This document shows, in pieces, positions 44,501 to 57,090 of a stretch of DNA of 64,000 nt; the stretch's first letter is position 1, and every line of letters begins with the position of its first letter. Origin of the DNA: Isoetes taiwanensis. Lineage: Eukaryota; Streptophyta; Lycopodiopsida; Isoetales; Isoetaceae. The notes under the pieces are model-generated. The model worked only from the letters and a program-made list of their open reading frames with translations, ran no database searches and was not told the origin of the DNA. The stretch covers positions 30,487,166 through 30,551,165 of the forward strand of contig JAJEKV010000003.1 of the NCBI GenBank assembly GCA_021234155.1, written 5' to 3'. The translations under genes were made by a program, and so were the position numbers.

Positions 44501-47500
44501 CTAGGATGGGTCCTATGATACAACTAGTTGGCTGATAGAAGAGGAATCTACTTCAAAAGGAATGGAGCAAACCAAGACGACAAAGAAATAAAAGGCAAAA
44601 AGTGAAACGAAAGAAAAATTGGCCAAAAATAATGAATAGAACAAATCAGGAAAAGGGGGCAACCTGAAAACTGCAAAGCAAGAATGATAGAATAACGGGG
44701 ATAATCAACGCAGTGGGCAAAGAACATGATATATGGACTCCAATATGAAAAAGAGAATTAAGTTGAATCAAGAGAAGACATGGTCAAAATAGATATGAAA
44801 GCTATGCATTCTAGAAAGACTAGCGTAATACACACATGATGAACTAAGGGAACTAATGGAGTTACTGGAATAGAAGAAGCAAGACAAAGTGGAGGAAAAA
44901 CGAGGCAATAAGCAAAGGCAAGAAGGGCATGACGCAAAGGAGTTAAGGAGGTCAAAGTGGAGCACAAGGAAACAAAAGAAAGAAGAAAGGAGGCAATTAA
45001 AAGCAACAGCAGAAAATGCACTACCCAAAAATGTTAACGGGGTCAAACTGGAACAGACAAAGGAATTAAAAGAGCTACAAGGACTCAACAAAAAATTGAC
45101 AAGGAAACACACAAATACATAAAGCACGTCAGAGAATAAATTACTAATCGCATATTTCTTATTAGCCAGAATGACTTTAGCTAAACTTGCTCGATATTAA
45201 TCCCAAAACTTTCTGTGGTTTAGCTAAACTCTACACATTTTTCCTCTCATGCTTTCTAGCGTTTAGCTAAACTAACCCAAACGTCAACCCGAAAATTTCT
45301 ATGGTATGACAAACAGAAAATATTAAGCCAAATTACTATACTTTTTCTCAATATATTCCATTTATTTTGGTCATTTTCTTTGTGAAAACATTCTGAAATA
45401 ATGCTAACTAGCAAAGTCTAGGACTCAAATTAGTTCATAATACTAATCCTATATTTCATATAAATTAGAATGATGTTAGCTAAACTGGCCCGAAATTCAT
45501 TCTAAAAGTTTCTATGGTTTAGCTAAACAACACAAAATTTCACTCTCTTACTTTCTAGCGTTTGGCTAAAGAGCTCTAAAGCTGGTGCAGTCCCGAAAAA
45601 AGTTAAGCTAAAATTATTATTTTTTTCCCAATTTTTTCCATTTACTTTAGCCAAATTATTTTGAAAATGTGCTAAAAAATCGCCAAATAGCTAAGTTTAG
45701 CCCTTAAATTATTCCATGAAGCACGTAGACTAAACGATACAGAATAGAACTTTTACAGATATATGCACCAAAAGGATCCAAAAAACTCCAAAACCTAAAT
45801 ATATCATTGCAAAAAGGAAAAAATACGTCAAGGCATAGAGCAAACAAGAACCAATGAGAACACAAAAAAGGAACTATACCTTAGAAAATATAGTAGAGCA
45901 ACAAGGAGAAGGTGGGTGAAGTAAAACAAAGGAACTGATGGAGTATGTGAATAAAGCACAAGAAGGTAATGAAAAAATGATCAACAAGGCCAAAAAGGAT
46001 GAATTAGACTAACAAACGGAGCAAACTACGACGAGGAGGGCAATAGGGCAGAAGCAAACTGATGGAAGAACGAGTGAAAAAAGGATACTTCGAATGAAAG
46101 AGACAAATGGGACAAAAAAGAAAATATGGCTAAGCAGGGCTAGTGGGGAAACTTGGATAACCAGGGTGACGGGCAAAAACATTATATATTGTAGGCGACT
46201 CAAGAGATGAGGAGCAAACACAAGAGACAGAACAAATAAGGGACAAATCGATTTAAAATAGATTTACGAAGTCAATGATTAAACGAAGGAGCGAGGATAA
46301 TAAGAATATGTGAAAGAGAGAGATAAATATTAAAAAATGACCCAAAAACGAATCAAAAGAACTAAGCGAAAATCTAACAAGGAACGCACCAACATACATG
46401 GAGCAGAAGAATAAAGAACAAACCAACAAGAAGAAGAAAAAGAACTAAATGAGAACGAAGACGAAATGACAAATAAACACAATTGGAACGAATCTAGGAT
46501 CATGAAAAGGAACAAAAGATATGTGGAACATAGAGAAAAATTACACGCAAAATGAACAAAAGGTATAAACAGAGCAGAGACATGGAATAAGCTGCAGAAG
46601 AGATGGAATAAACAAAACATCTAAAACCAACCGGATTGCTACATCTAAAAATAACATAACGGAAAGATAATGATCAAAGACGAAAGCAGAACTGGGGAAA
46701 AGAGGTAAAGGCACAAAGGATGCCCATGTATAACCGATCAAGAATCCAAACACACCTAGCCCCTACCATGATAAGAGCCAACCGACACACAAGACTGAAT
46801 AAAATCAAGCTTTATGAAAATCATGCTAACCAAAACTAGACCATTAGGACGAACAAATGTGCATGGAAACAAGACAAGAGTGCATGGAGAAGATCAAACG
46901 CTAGAACAACGCAAAGAACGTAACCATGTACATATTCATCGATACCTGAATGCGTCAACAAAACAACAAACATACAAAAGCTTGAGAGAAAACCTGATGA
47001 AGATTATGGAACATAGAATCTAGCAATCATGCCCGAATCACCTCCGTGACCAAGCTGTACCAAAGGAATAAATAAAGGACACAATACCAAGAACCCAGCC
47101 ATTAAGCGAGACAGCACACCCGATAGTAGCAAATAAAGGGAACCGACTAATTAAAAGATATTAAAATCATAGTCAAGCATACATATCATGATGAACGAAT
47201 GAACCTCACTTGCAGCAAGACAGAACCTAAATACAATAGTCTTAGACGTCGTTTACACATGTACATACCATATCTCATATAAAAGAATGTATCTAAGGTA
47301 CTAGGGCCGTCAAGTCAATGTAGACAAAAAACCTAAGAGATACTTCCCTGCAACCTTGCACCATATAAAACGAACGACGGCAAAATCTAGACAACTTATC
47401 TAAACATCTATAATCAAAAAGTTATTTGAGAAAATTGATAATAAGATCCCAACCATATAAAAATCATATTCATGTTAAGCATGCGAGTACAAAAAATACC

Positions 47501-50500
47501 AATACGAACTTAGAAAGCGACATTAAGCAACGGACAATGGAACTTCTCATGCCGATCTAACCATAAGCATCAAAAGAATAAAAAATTCGTGGAAACCATC
47601 CACACATCACCAACCACATGAAACCACAACCAGCAAATCCTCCAAAAAAGACAACATGCAATGGGTATGCTAGACTGGCGAGTAAATGGAAGACGCGAAG
47701 TGTAGAAGCAGAGTGGAGAATAAATGTAAATGCCACGTTAGTAATGCGAGCAAGCTCCTAGAATGAGCAAATCTGAACTTCAACCCTGGCATGCTATCAA
47801 AGGGAATAAACTCAAACATCATGAACTGGGCAAGAGAACCACCTCTATATGATGGAATAGAATAGAATAGAATAGAATAGTTGGAAAAGAGACACTCTAG
47901 CAAGAACAATGGAAGAAACTAACAAGGAGAAGAATAGCATACTAAAGATGGAACCTTTCGCAGAGAACGAAAGATACAAACGTTATGAAAGTAGTCAACT
48001 AGACAACCAACCATGTTGGTACCATATGCCAAATGGGTGCTCACACCAAAAAATAAAAATTACAATGCAAAATGTACTTATATAAAGAGCTAACTTTAGC
48101 AAATAAAACCACGTCTAAATGAAAACAAATCAGATGCGTGTTCCAGTGACTGAAGATATAAGGTGCAAAGGACGCCAATATAGAGAATGCGAATAGAATT
48201 CAGGGAATTGCTATATAATGGACTAGGCATCACCTAAAAGTACTAAATGCCCAAACGGGATGCTCTCACCAAAAATGAAGCTCCTCGTGAAAAAATGCTC
48301 ATATGCAAAATGCGAATTTACCTGGATCCAGACAAAGTCGAATTGCATCGTCAAATAACATATGTAAGATGATGATTAAAATTCTCAGTCGCTTCCATGC
48401 AGATAAAAAACTTGGACCACAGCGAATGAAAAGAAATGCGATTAGATGGCAAGGTTAGGTGTAAAGCACCAGCTCTCTTATGAAAGAAAAAACTTGGATG
48501 TCATAATCTTATCTCAAACAAATGCTAGAGCAAAAATTGAAAACCAAGTGTATGAGAAACTGAAACATCTTGCAATGACCCATAACATGACTATAAAAGA
48601 AAATCTAGATGTAATAAGCTTATTTCAAACAAATGAAAATCAAATATATGAGAAACCGTTCGTGGCGATGTTGCACTTCATAACCAAGACAAAAGCGAGT
48701 CCAAGGAAAAAAGGAGAAGTTAGTCGCGTTGGGAAATTGTCATGGCAGTCAAAGGGAACCGAACCAGCAACCAATAGCTAAAAACCACGGAACGTAACCA
48801 CCAAAGCAATATATCGATCTAGGATACTATAACCTCTGTATGAAAACCAATGGAACTGTAGCAACAGCTCATACCACATGGATCTCCAGAGTGGCTTCCG
48901 TATTAACTGTTGCGCCGCTATCTGAAAAGGAAGGTTCCAAAAACGAATCCAAGAATAACCGAAAATTTATGTATTGAGAGACTTGAACCCAAATAATAAA
49001 ACCCAAAAATTTACATACTGAGAGACTTGTACCCATGACCATGTACTGTAGTATATTGAGAGTCATGAAGATAAAATGATCACACAATTGAATTTGAAAA
49101 TTGTCTATACCAAGACTTGGACCCAAACAATCGAATCCAAAATTGAATTTGAAAAGTTGTCTATCTATACCAAGACTTGGACCCAAACAATCGAATTCAA
49201 AAGAATAAGACGTGGACCCGAATAAATAATCGAAACCAAAAAATTGTGTATGGAAAGACCTAAACCCATAAAATTGTGTGTGGAGAGACTCGAACCCATG
49301 ACCTTGAAAGTGAAAAGCATCTACCTAACCAACACATCGAACTATGTTATGCATTATAATTCATACTGCAATAGAAATGTATGTTATCATCGACTTATAG
49401 AAAGGACAAACTTACAGAAAGGTATTGTCTTGAGGAGGGCAGCGGCAGCAATCGGAATCCCTGCATTAGGTAGCTCTCTACAATCGATGATCTGGAGTTC
49501 TGCGGCGTTGTACATGTGCAACCCAAGAGCCTGAGCTCAAATCAAACCACGTAGACTGCCCAAACTAGAAGTTCCTGACACCAAGGATGTAAGCCCAGCC
49601 CTCAAAGTGGACCAGGAAATAGAATGGAGCATCAAGAATCACCGCCCTGTTGGTGAAGATAATCCTTCTTGAATCCCTATCCTCCGAGAACCTGTAACAA
49701 AAAAGGAATATATGCCACAGATTTCCAGCCAGGGATGATCCAGGGATTATTTCAACTGTGGTGCTGCTGTAGATCCAGGGCGCAGACCACAGAGAAACTC
49801 GGCAAGAAGAGGTAAAAAGCAGTAAGTTAGATTGATGTAATCGCACAGAGCCACAAATGATGAAAATCGAAAGGAAGATCCAGAAAATTCGAGCACCGAC
49901 ATACCGACATATCGACACTGGAGCGTAATATATAGCAGAGTACATTGAGCAAGCTAAACCGAAATCAATCCACGAAAATCAAAGAAAAACCAATCTATAA
50001 GCAACCATTAAACAAACAGGGACAAACACAGATGAATCCAAACCGACAACAAGGCGGAATGGAATAGGGATTGGAGATCAGTAGCACCAACGGGCAAAAT
50101 CAGGGGAAAACAGAACAAAGGGGGGCCACAACTGGTGCACCCAGAACAGACTGGCTGGGCTAATCAAACAAAATAAGGGAAAGACGGCAAAGAACGGAAC
50201 CAAGGAAAAGCTCGACCCCAGCGTCAGTACCGAAGATTCGCCAAGATACAATCCAAAAAACTCAGATCAAGAACCCATGAAGCCATAAATCGAAGAGAGG
50301 ACCTAACCGACAAAAGAACCAAAGCTTAAAGCAAATTATCGCATGTCAGACTGCACCCAAACGCCCAACTCAATGCATAATAAAAAAACCAACTATGGTG
50401 AGATATGGTCGAAAGAAGCTGAATCGATGCCCATTCAAAACTTCTGGTAGGATGGTAGGAAGAAGCTGGAGGGGAAGCTTGTGGAGCTAGAAAAGAACAA

Positions 50501-50629
50501 TAAGGAAAATAAGCTCAAGAGAACGCCGATGACTGGAAATGAAGAAGGAGGCGGTATAAATAGGAGGTGCAAGTAGGACGTCCCCATCCAAGGAATGTCG
50601 GTTCTATTGCTATCGCAATAGAACCGTGG
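44501..50629. mobile_element. Element unit 2 of the head-to-tail pair (6.13 kb, no gene)
   Basis: It shares with unit 1 about 31 bp at the 5' end and about 155 bp at the 3' end (50474-50629), including the hairpin (50599-50626), the inverted CATTCC motif and the TATA box. The interior differs completely. Its plus strand is strongly purine-rich over several kb. It has a duplicated segment of about 305 bp (around 45160 and 45465, with GTTTAGCTAAAC motifs), a GAATA microsatellite at about 47856-47880, and tRNA-like repeats at 48960-49330. No Rep/helicase, transposase or other recognisable protein was found. Confidence 0.6.
48960..49335 (-). repeat. Degenerate tRNA/SINE-like repeats with a Pol III B box
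   Basis: On the minus strand, about 49335-49270 reads TTGGTTAGGTAGATGC ... CATGGGTTCGAGTCTCTCCAC, with an A-box-like D-arm and GGTTCGAGTCT, one base off the B-box consensus. Towards 48960 the plus strand has several copies of AGACTTGGACCCAAACAATC and CCCATGACCATG-type motifs, which look like multiplied T-arm halves. Not a complete tRNA gene. Confidence 0.45.
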
Positions 50630-50634
50630 CATTC

Positions 50635-50877
50635 TTTCTTTCTCTATTGCAGTTGATGCAAGTGTATCCTTGAGTTGAATGCAAGTGTTGCACTTTGAGA
50701 ATGGCATGTGTTGCAGGACACTCACGACTAAGAAGTGAGTGCTCCATAACTTGCTGAAATGTGATTGAGATAGAGGCCTACCTCCAGTAGTTTCTAGGAT
50801 GGAGTTGACCTCTTTAAGGCACTCCTTTTGGATATAGTGTTGTGGCAACACCCTTTGCACCACTCGCACACCGTGCT
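50635..50877 (-). pseudogene. DUF7869-like protein, middle part (copy B)
   Basis: Encodes RVLPQHYIQKECLKEVNSILETTGGRPLSQSHFSKLWSTHF and INTQLKD-type sequence up to TAIEKERM, between the two large insertions. It matches copy A at about 8500-8750 with few differences. Confidence 0.7.
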
Positions 50878-50882
50878 CGTTC

Positions 50883-51409
50883 TGAGAATTATACAGGAAA
50901 CATGCACAGGAATTACAGCTAGTTCAAGGTGCACTGGCCAAGATTCATGTAATATTCTGTGTTTAAGAGGCAACTTACTATCTTAGAGCTAGACTAGCTA
51001 TTCAAATAAACATATGACATGACTATATCTAGGGATGACGGTTCAATAGAAATTGGACATATACAATAGTGATGAAAATAGAAACCGTCATAACCGACGG
51101 ATTCAGCAGATAAGAGAGAGGACATTGTGGATGCACGGTGAGCTGGCCTAAGATCGGAAACAGGAGAATGGACTAGGAGATTGATCGTTAGTGATTGAGA
51201 GGTGGATACTAAGGTCGAAAATATGTCGTCATGGTGAAACGAGTAGCCGGATATATGAATATTAAATTCTGACCATTGTTGCAATATTGAATGAATAGCT
51301 TATCTGTGTTCAGTTGAAATATTGTCTACTTGGTGTATTTTCTGGATCATTGGAGCAAACGTGACTAAGTGCATAATATTAGATTATTGTGCAAATTGGA
51401 TTTCTTTCA
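50883..51409 (+). repeat. Copia 5' LTR (527 bp)
   Basis: Begins TGAGAATTATACAGG and ends TTTCTTTCA, TG...CA. It is followed after two bases by the primer-binding site complementary to initiator tRNA-Met. Confidence 0.9.
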
Positions 51410-51437
51410 TCTGGTATCAGAGCAAGGGTGATCCAGG

Positions 51438-53617
51438 ATGTCTAGTAGGTTTGGAGCATCTCTGTTGAGTGCTATTGAGGTGTATCTGAGGAGGCTGGCT
51501 TCCAAGTGTGGAAGGAGAAAATAAAATATGTGTTAGAAGTGGAGGATCTGTGGTACCTAGTAGATGGAGATGGGAATGGAGTAGTAGCTGCAGCAAGCTC
51601 AGTTGCAGAAGGAAGTGATAGCAGCACTGGTGCAGCTGCTGGAGGTACAAATGAAGGAGTCAGTGCAACCATTAGCGCTGGTGTTACTGGTCGGGGAACA
51701 GAAAAAGCTAAGATTAAAGAAGCACAAGGCATTATCTGCAGCAAAGTGGGCTCTTCAATTCTCTTAAAATTAAGAGGTATGTCACCTAAGCAAATGTGGC
51801 AATATATGCTTAAGAATTTTGAAGCTAAAACATCATCACAATTAGACGTACTGGATAAAGAGCTGAAGAAACTAAGATACAATGAAAATGAGGATATAAC
51901 AGAGTTTTTTCAGAAACTAGACAATATAGTTGCAGACATGGAGGGAGCAGGCGTAATGATTACAATGGAAAGTCAAGTACTGGCAGTCTCTCGAGCTTTT
52001 GCAAGGTATGAACACTTGTCCACATTAGTAAGAAACATAGCAAGAATAAGAGAAGAAGCTGAAAAAATGGTCAGAACTGAACTTGCACAAAAACGGATGC
52101 TAGATGATGAGAATGAGCATGCCTCTGAGATTTTATATTCTGGAAAGAACAAAGGAAAAGATGAAGGATCAAACAGAATTGGACCATGCTATAACTGCAA
52201 TCAGTTTGGACACTTGAAAGCAAATTGTAATAAGCCTCAAAGAGACAATAACTGCTTCAATTGCGGAGGCAGAGGACATATGGCAGCCAAGTGTCCTACT
52301 CCTAAAGGAAGAGGAAGGGGAAACAAAATGAGAGGTGGTAATGCCAGAGGGAGAGGTTATGAGAGAAGGCCTACTAGTGTGAACATTGCAAGCGAAGTTA
52401 ATAAAGATGATGAGCAAAATGAGGACACAGAGGTAAAACTTCCAGTTGCTTTATCCATTTCTGAAAATGAACAGCAAACTGACCATGACATGTTGATTCT
52501 AGATAGCGGAGCTGAGAGATCAGTGATCAAAACTATTGGAGTGCTCAAAAAGACATCTCCGAGCCTATCTAAGTTCGTTCAAATGGGGAATGGCAATCTG
52601 CAAAAAGTTGAAGAAGCTGGATTTCTTGAGTTGTTTGATTTAGGAGGAGAACCTGTGTGTTTAAAAGACGTTTTATGTGTTCCTACTTTAGTTAGAAATC
52701 TGATTTCTGTCACGCAGCTAGTGGATATGGGCTATGAAGTCAGATTCATGAAGCATTATTGTAAAATCTTTTTCAGAAATGAATTGAAATTTCTTGCTCA
52801 TCGTATTGGAAACTTTTTTGGTTTTCTTAATAAGCATGTGAATCCTAGTGTCAATACAATTTCTGAATGCTCTATGGAATTATGGCATGAGAGATTGGCT
52901 CATGTAAATGTTGGCAGCATTGAACATATGAGCAAAGAAGGGCTGATATGCTCAGAAAAGGAATATAAACCATTCAAATGTATTGGATGTATGTTGGGGA
53001 AGCACACAAGAACTCCATTTCCTAAGAAAGCAAAAAGAACTTCAAATGTTCTAGAAATTGTGCATACAGATCTTTGCGGGCCACTTAATGTTGATTGCAT
53101 TAATGGGAGAAAGTACTTCATTACATTCATAGACGATTTTTCTAGAAAAACAAGATGCTATTGTTTAAGAAGAAAAGATCAAGCATTTCAAGCGTTCAAA
53201 TATTACTTGGCAGAAGTTGAACGAGAAACAGGTAAAAAACTCAAGTGTATTCGTTCTGATCGAGGAGGGGAATATTTATCAGGAGAGTTCAACACATTTT
53301 GTGCTGAAAGAGGCATAAAGAGACAGCTTACATGTAGTTTTTCTCCACAGCAAAATGGTGTAGCCGAGAGGAAGAATAGGACGATTTTGAATGCTGTCAG
53401 ATCAATGCTCAAATACTCCGGTTTGCCAAACTTTTTATGGGAAGAGGCAGTTAAAACAGCTATATATGTGCAAAATAAATTGCCATCTGTCATAACATAT
53501 GACAAATCTGCTCAGGAATTGTGGACCGGGCATATACCAAGCTATGATATGTTAAGAGCCTATGGATGTCTTGGTTTTGTGCATGTACAACAAGAACAAC
53601 AGGGCAAAACTGGATGA
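51438..53617 (+). pseudogene. Copia gag, protease and integrase
   Basis: The natural start ATG is 51438, but a small frameshift near 51487 separates it from the long frame 51506-53617 (703 codons). In that frame: gag helices (PKQMWQYMLKNFEAKTSSQLDVLDKELKKLRY), two CCHC knuckles at residues 228-241 (CYNCNQFGHLKANC) and 250-263 (CFNCGGRGHMAAKC), the protease DSGA at about 333, and the integrase zinc region (WHERLAHVN...CIGCMLGKH). The integrase core has D522, D585 and E621, the expected 35-residue gap between the last two. The frame ends at a single-base shift near 53600 in the linker between integrase and RT. The gag packages RNA, the protease cleaves the polyprotein, and integrase inserts the cDNA. 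Confidence 0.85.
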
Positions 53618-56513
53618 TAGAGCAATAACTGGGTATCTTGTGGGATATGATCAACAAAGTAAAGGGTACAGAATGTACATACCTGGCAGTAGAAAAATTG
53701 TGATCAGCAGGGACGTTACATTTGATGAGCAAACCTTATACAAGGACAGGAAAAAGGTGGCTGATAATGAGAAGATACAGGGTATAGAAAAGGATCAGCA
53801 TGCAAATACAGAATTCATGATAAAAGATCAAGTTGTAGATCTAGATAATGATAATAAAGCTGAAGATCAAAGAGAAATAGTGCCGATAGATCAGAAAAAT
53901 GATGAAGTTGAATTGCATGGAGAACTTGAACCAAAGAGAAGAAGACTCACTGAATCTGAACGATTAAAGAGAGATGCGCATATAGATATTAATGAATATG
54001 GCAGAAAGGAAACAGGAAAAAGTAAGAGATTAGAGGATTTGGAAGAAAAGGATAATGCTGATCTTATTGTGCCAGCATTAATGGCAATATTTGAACCTCA
54101 TGTGCCTACGTCATTTGAAGATGCAATGCAAGTGGCTGATGCAGCAAAATGGAAAGAAGCCATGGATGATGAAATGAACTCCTTTGCTAGGACTGATACA
54201 TATGAGGTAGTAGATAAACCAAAAGATAAGAACATTATGGGGAATAAATGGTTATTTAAGCTGAAAACTTGTGCTGATGGTATGACGCAAAAGTACAAAG
54301 CAAGATTGGTAGCACAAGGATTTTCACAGAGAAAGGGAGTGGATTTTGAGGAGACTTTTTCTCCCATTGTTAAAATGACCAGTATTAGAACTCTACTGGC
54401 ATATTCAAATGCACATGATCTGGAGCTGCATCATATGGATGTAGCCACCGCATTCTTGAATGCAAAACTTGATGAGGAGATTTATATGAGACCTGCACCA
54501 GGTTATGATCATAATCCAGAAAAGGTATGGAAGCTCAAACGTGCACTATATGGCCTCAAACAATCTCCAAGACAATGGTACATTTGCATAGATAATTATC
54601 TCAGAGAAAGAGGATTTGTGAGACTGAAGAATGACGAAAACTTATATGTATTGCAGCAAGGAGGTAAATTTTGCATCATAGCATTGTATGTGGACGACTG
54701 TTTGATGGCAGCTAATGATTTGGAGTGTCTTAATCATTGCAAGAGGTTGCTTAAAGGCAGATTTAAAATGTCGGATTTGGGAGAGTTAAGAAAGTTTCTA
54801 GGTATGGAGATTCGAAGAAACAGGAAGAAGAAGATCATAATGCTTACACAGACAAATAACATTAAGGGCATACTTGAGAGATTTGGAATGGAGAACTGCA
54901 ATGCAGTAGATAATCCCATAATGCCAGGGCACAAAATTTCAAGTGAGCATTGCCCAAGGGATGCAAAAGAGCTAGCTGATATGGCAAAGACACCGTATAG
55001 AGAATTGATAGGTTGTTTATTATATGTGTCAAATTGCAGCAGACTAGACATTTCATTTGCAGTTGGAGTACTTAGCAGATATTGTAACAATCCTGGCAAA
55101 CATCATTGGATGGCAGCGAAAAGAGTTGTAAGATTCCTTAAAGGTACAATGCATCAGGGTATTGTTTATGATAATGATAATTTGTCTTTAAATGCATATT
55201 CAGATGCTGACTGGGGCGGTGACATTGATTCAAGAAAATCCATGTCTGGTTATGTGTTGATGCTTGGAGGAGGTGCTATTTCATGGAAAAGTAAAAAACA
55301 AGCTTCTGTAGCAATGTCTACAGCAGAAGCTGAGTATTATGCTACTACCTTGGCTGCAAAAGATATAGTGTGGATTAGAAGATTATTGGATGAGTTGGGA
55401 GAAAGTCAAACAGAACCAACTGTATTATGGTCAGATAGCTCCAGCTGTATAGCAATAACTAAAAATCCAGTCTTACATGAACGTACAAAGCATATTGAGC
55501 TGCATATGCACTTCATAAGGAAGGAAGGAAGGAAGGAAGGAAGTTTATTTTAACGTCCACGGAGGCCAGAGGCCTATGAGACGGCACAGAACAGGCAAAA
55601 AAGCCAAAAACCCCAACACCAAAAACAAACAATGTAACTGTACAGTAGAACCCTACTACCGGGATGAAAAAACCCCCACTTGGGAGGAAAAACCCTAACA
55701 GTAGGCTCTCAAATACCATGCCCCAGAAGAGCAAGTCTGACGGCCGAAATCTGCAGGATGTAAGCTCCCAGTCGCGCTACCATAGGTGATGCGAGTAACT
55801 GATGTAGCGGTGTGTCAGAGCATCTAAGATCAGTGTGCACTGCTCGGACATGGGCATATGCTGGGCACCGCTAGAGGGCATGGTGCTCATCCTCTATCAC
55901 GTGCATCTCACAACACTGACATATCCTCTCCTCCCTGGGGATCCCGTGCCCGCCATTCACCCCCCAGCGACCTGTCTCAATTCTGAGGTAATGGGAACCC
56001 GTCCTTATGGCGGCAATAGCTCTCCGTTTCTTCACAGAGATGTGTGCTTTCAAGTACCGATGGGGTCCATGCTCAAGGCTGGGATTAATCTGAGCGTGAT
56101 AGTGCTCTGTCTTGGGCTTTGCAAGAGTAGAGGCATCCCACAGAGTGGCAGCATAGCCCGCATCCAATTGCCCATTCTGCGCATCAGAATCTGCCAGTGC
56201 CACCATCTGTTGGTAATCCATAGACCACCTCCTAAACCATCCCTTACAGTGCTCGTGCCATACCCTCTTCAGCCGCTGGGGGCCCTGCGTTAACAACACG
56301 GCCTGTGGGGGCAAGCGATGCTCATCCATCCCATCCACCTTATGGAAGCAAGTAAGATGGTGAAGAAAGGAAACATTTGCTTGAAATATATTTCCACAGA
56401 ACTACAGTTAGCAGATGTGCTTACAAAAGCTTTATCAAGTAGAAGATTCAAAGTGATCACTGAATTGTTAGGATTGCAGAAGTCTATATCTACAGAAGAA
56501 ACGAATATTACAT
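53562..56513 (+). pseudogene. Copia reverse transcriptase and RNase H, split by a LINE
   Basis: It continues the polyprotein in another frame. The integrase C-terminal region (YLVGYDQQSKGYRMYIPGSRKIVISRDVTFDE) is followed by an acidic linker, then RT from WKEAMDDEMNSF with YVDD at residues 376-379 of this frame (54687-54698). RNase H has SDADWGG at about 547 and STAEAEYYA. The frame runs to 55553 inside the LINE insertion; beyond it, VKKGNICLKYISTELQLADVLTKALSS (56350-56440) is the normal copia C-terminus, ending at the stop just before the polypurine tract. Apart from the LINE insertion, this half is intact. Confidence 0.85.
55518..56340 (-). mobile_element. 5'-truncated LINE inserted in copia RNase H
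   Basis: The minus-strand frame 56338-55871 encodes the C-terminal end of a LINE ORF2: RTGSHYLRIETGRWG...RICQCCEMHVIEDEHHAL, the CxxC...H...H-type cysteine-histidine motif that follows RT. It continues to a 3' UTR ending GTGGACGTTAAAATAAAC and a tail of TTCC repeats (six GGAAGG units on the plus strand at 55518-55541). The flanks CATAAGGAAG and CTTATGGAAG are a possible imperfect target duplication. About 820 bp, with RT lost by 5' truncation. Confidence 0.75.
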
Positions 56514-56525
56514 GAAGGAGGGATA

Positions 56526-57062
56526 TGAGAATTATACAGGAAACATGCACAGGAATTACAGCTAGTTCAAGGTGCACTGGCCAAGATTCATGTAATATTC
56601 TGTGTTTAAGAGGCAACTTACTATCTTAGAGCTAGACTAGCTATTCAAATAAACATATGACATGACTATATCTAGGGATGACGGTTCAATAGAAATTGGA
56701 CATATACAATAGTGATGAAAATAGAAACCGTCATAACCGACGGATTCAGCAGATAAGAGAGAGGACATTGTGGATGCACGGTGAGCTGGCCTAAGATCGG
56801 AAACAGGAGAATGGACTAGGAGATTGATCGTTAGTGATTGAGAGGTGGATACTAAGGTCGAAAATATGTCATCATGGTGAAACGAAGTTGCTGTAGTAGC
56901 CGGATATGTGAATATTAAATTCTGACCATTGTTGCAATATTGAATGAATAGCTTATCTGTGTTCAGTTGAAATATTGTCTACTTGGTGTATTTTCTGGAT
57001 CATTGGAGCAAACGTGACTAAGTGCATAATATTAGATTATTGTGCAAATTGGATTTCTTTCA
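56526..57062 (+). repeat. Copia second LTR (537 bp)
   Basis: Nearly identical to 50883-51409. The extra 10 bp (AAGTTGCTGT-type) lies near 56886, and two substitutions were noticed by eye. Confidence 0.9.
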
Positions 57063-57090
57063 TCTGGTATCAGAGCAAGGGTGATCCAGG

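Noticed and set aside
44758-46753. Minus-strand Leu/Phe/Ser-rich frames as membrane proteins
   Set aside because: They are the complement of a purine-rich repeat strand, low in complexity, without start context or splice signals.
49270-49335. Functional tRNA gene on the minus strand
   Set aside because: A- and B-box-like motifs are present but no acceptor stem or standard anticodon arm can be drawn, and partial copies lie next to it. A SINE-like relic fits better.
43310-50629. Canonical Helitron
   Set aside because: No TC start and CTRR end at an A/T site, and no Rep-helicase. Only the Helentron-like features remain, so it is reported as a hypothesis.
43310-50629. LTR retrotransposon with the 1.19-kb unit as LTR
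   Set aside because: Units share only about 31 bp at one end and 155 bp at the other, ends are not TG...CA, and no primer site or polypurine tract lies at the inner borders.
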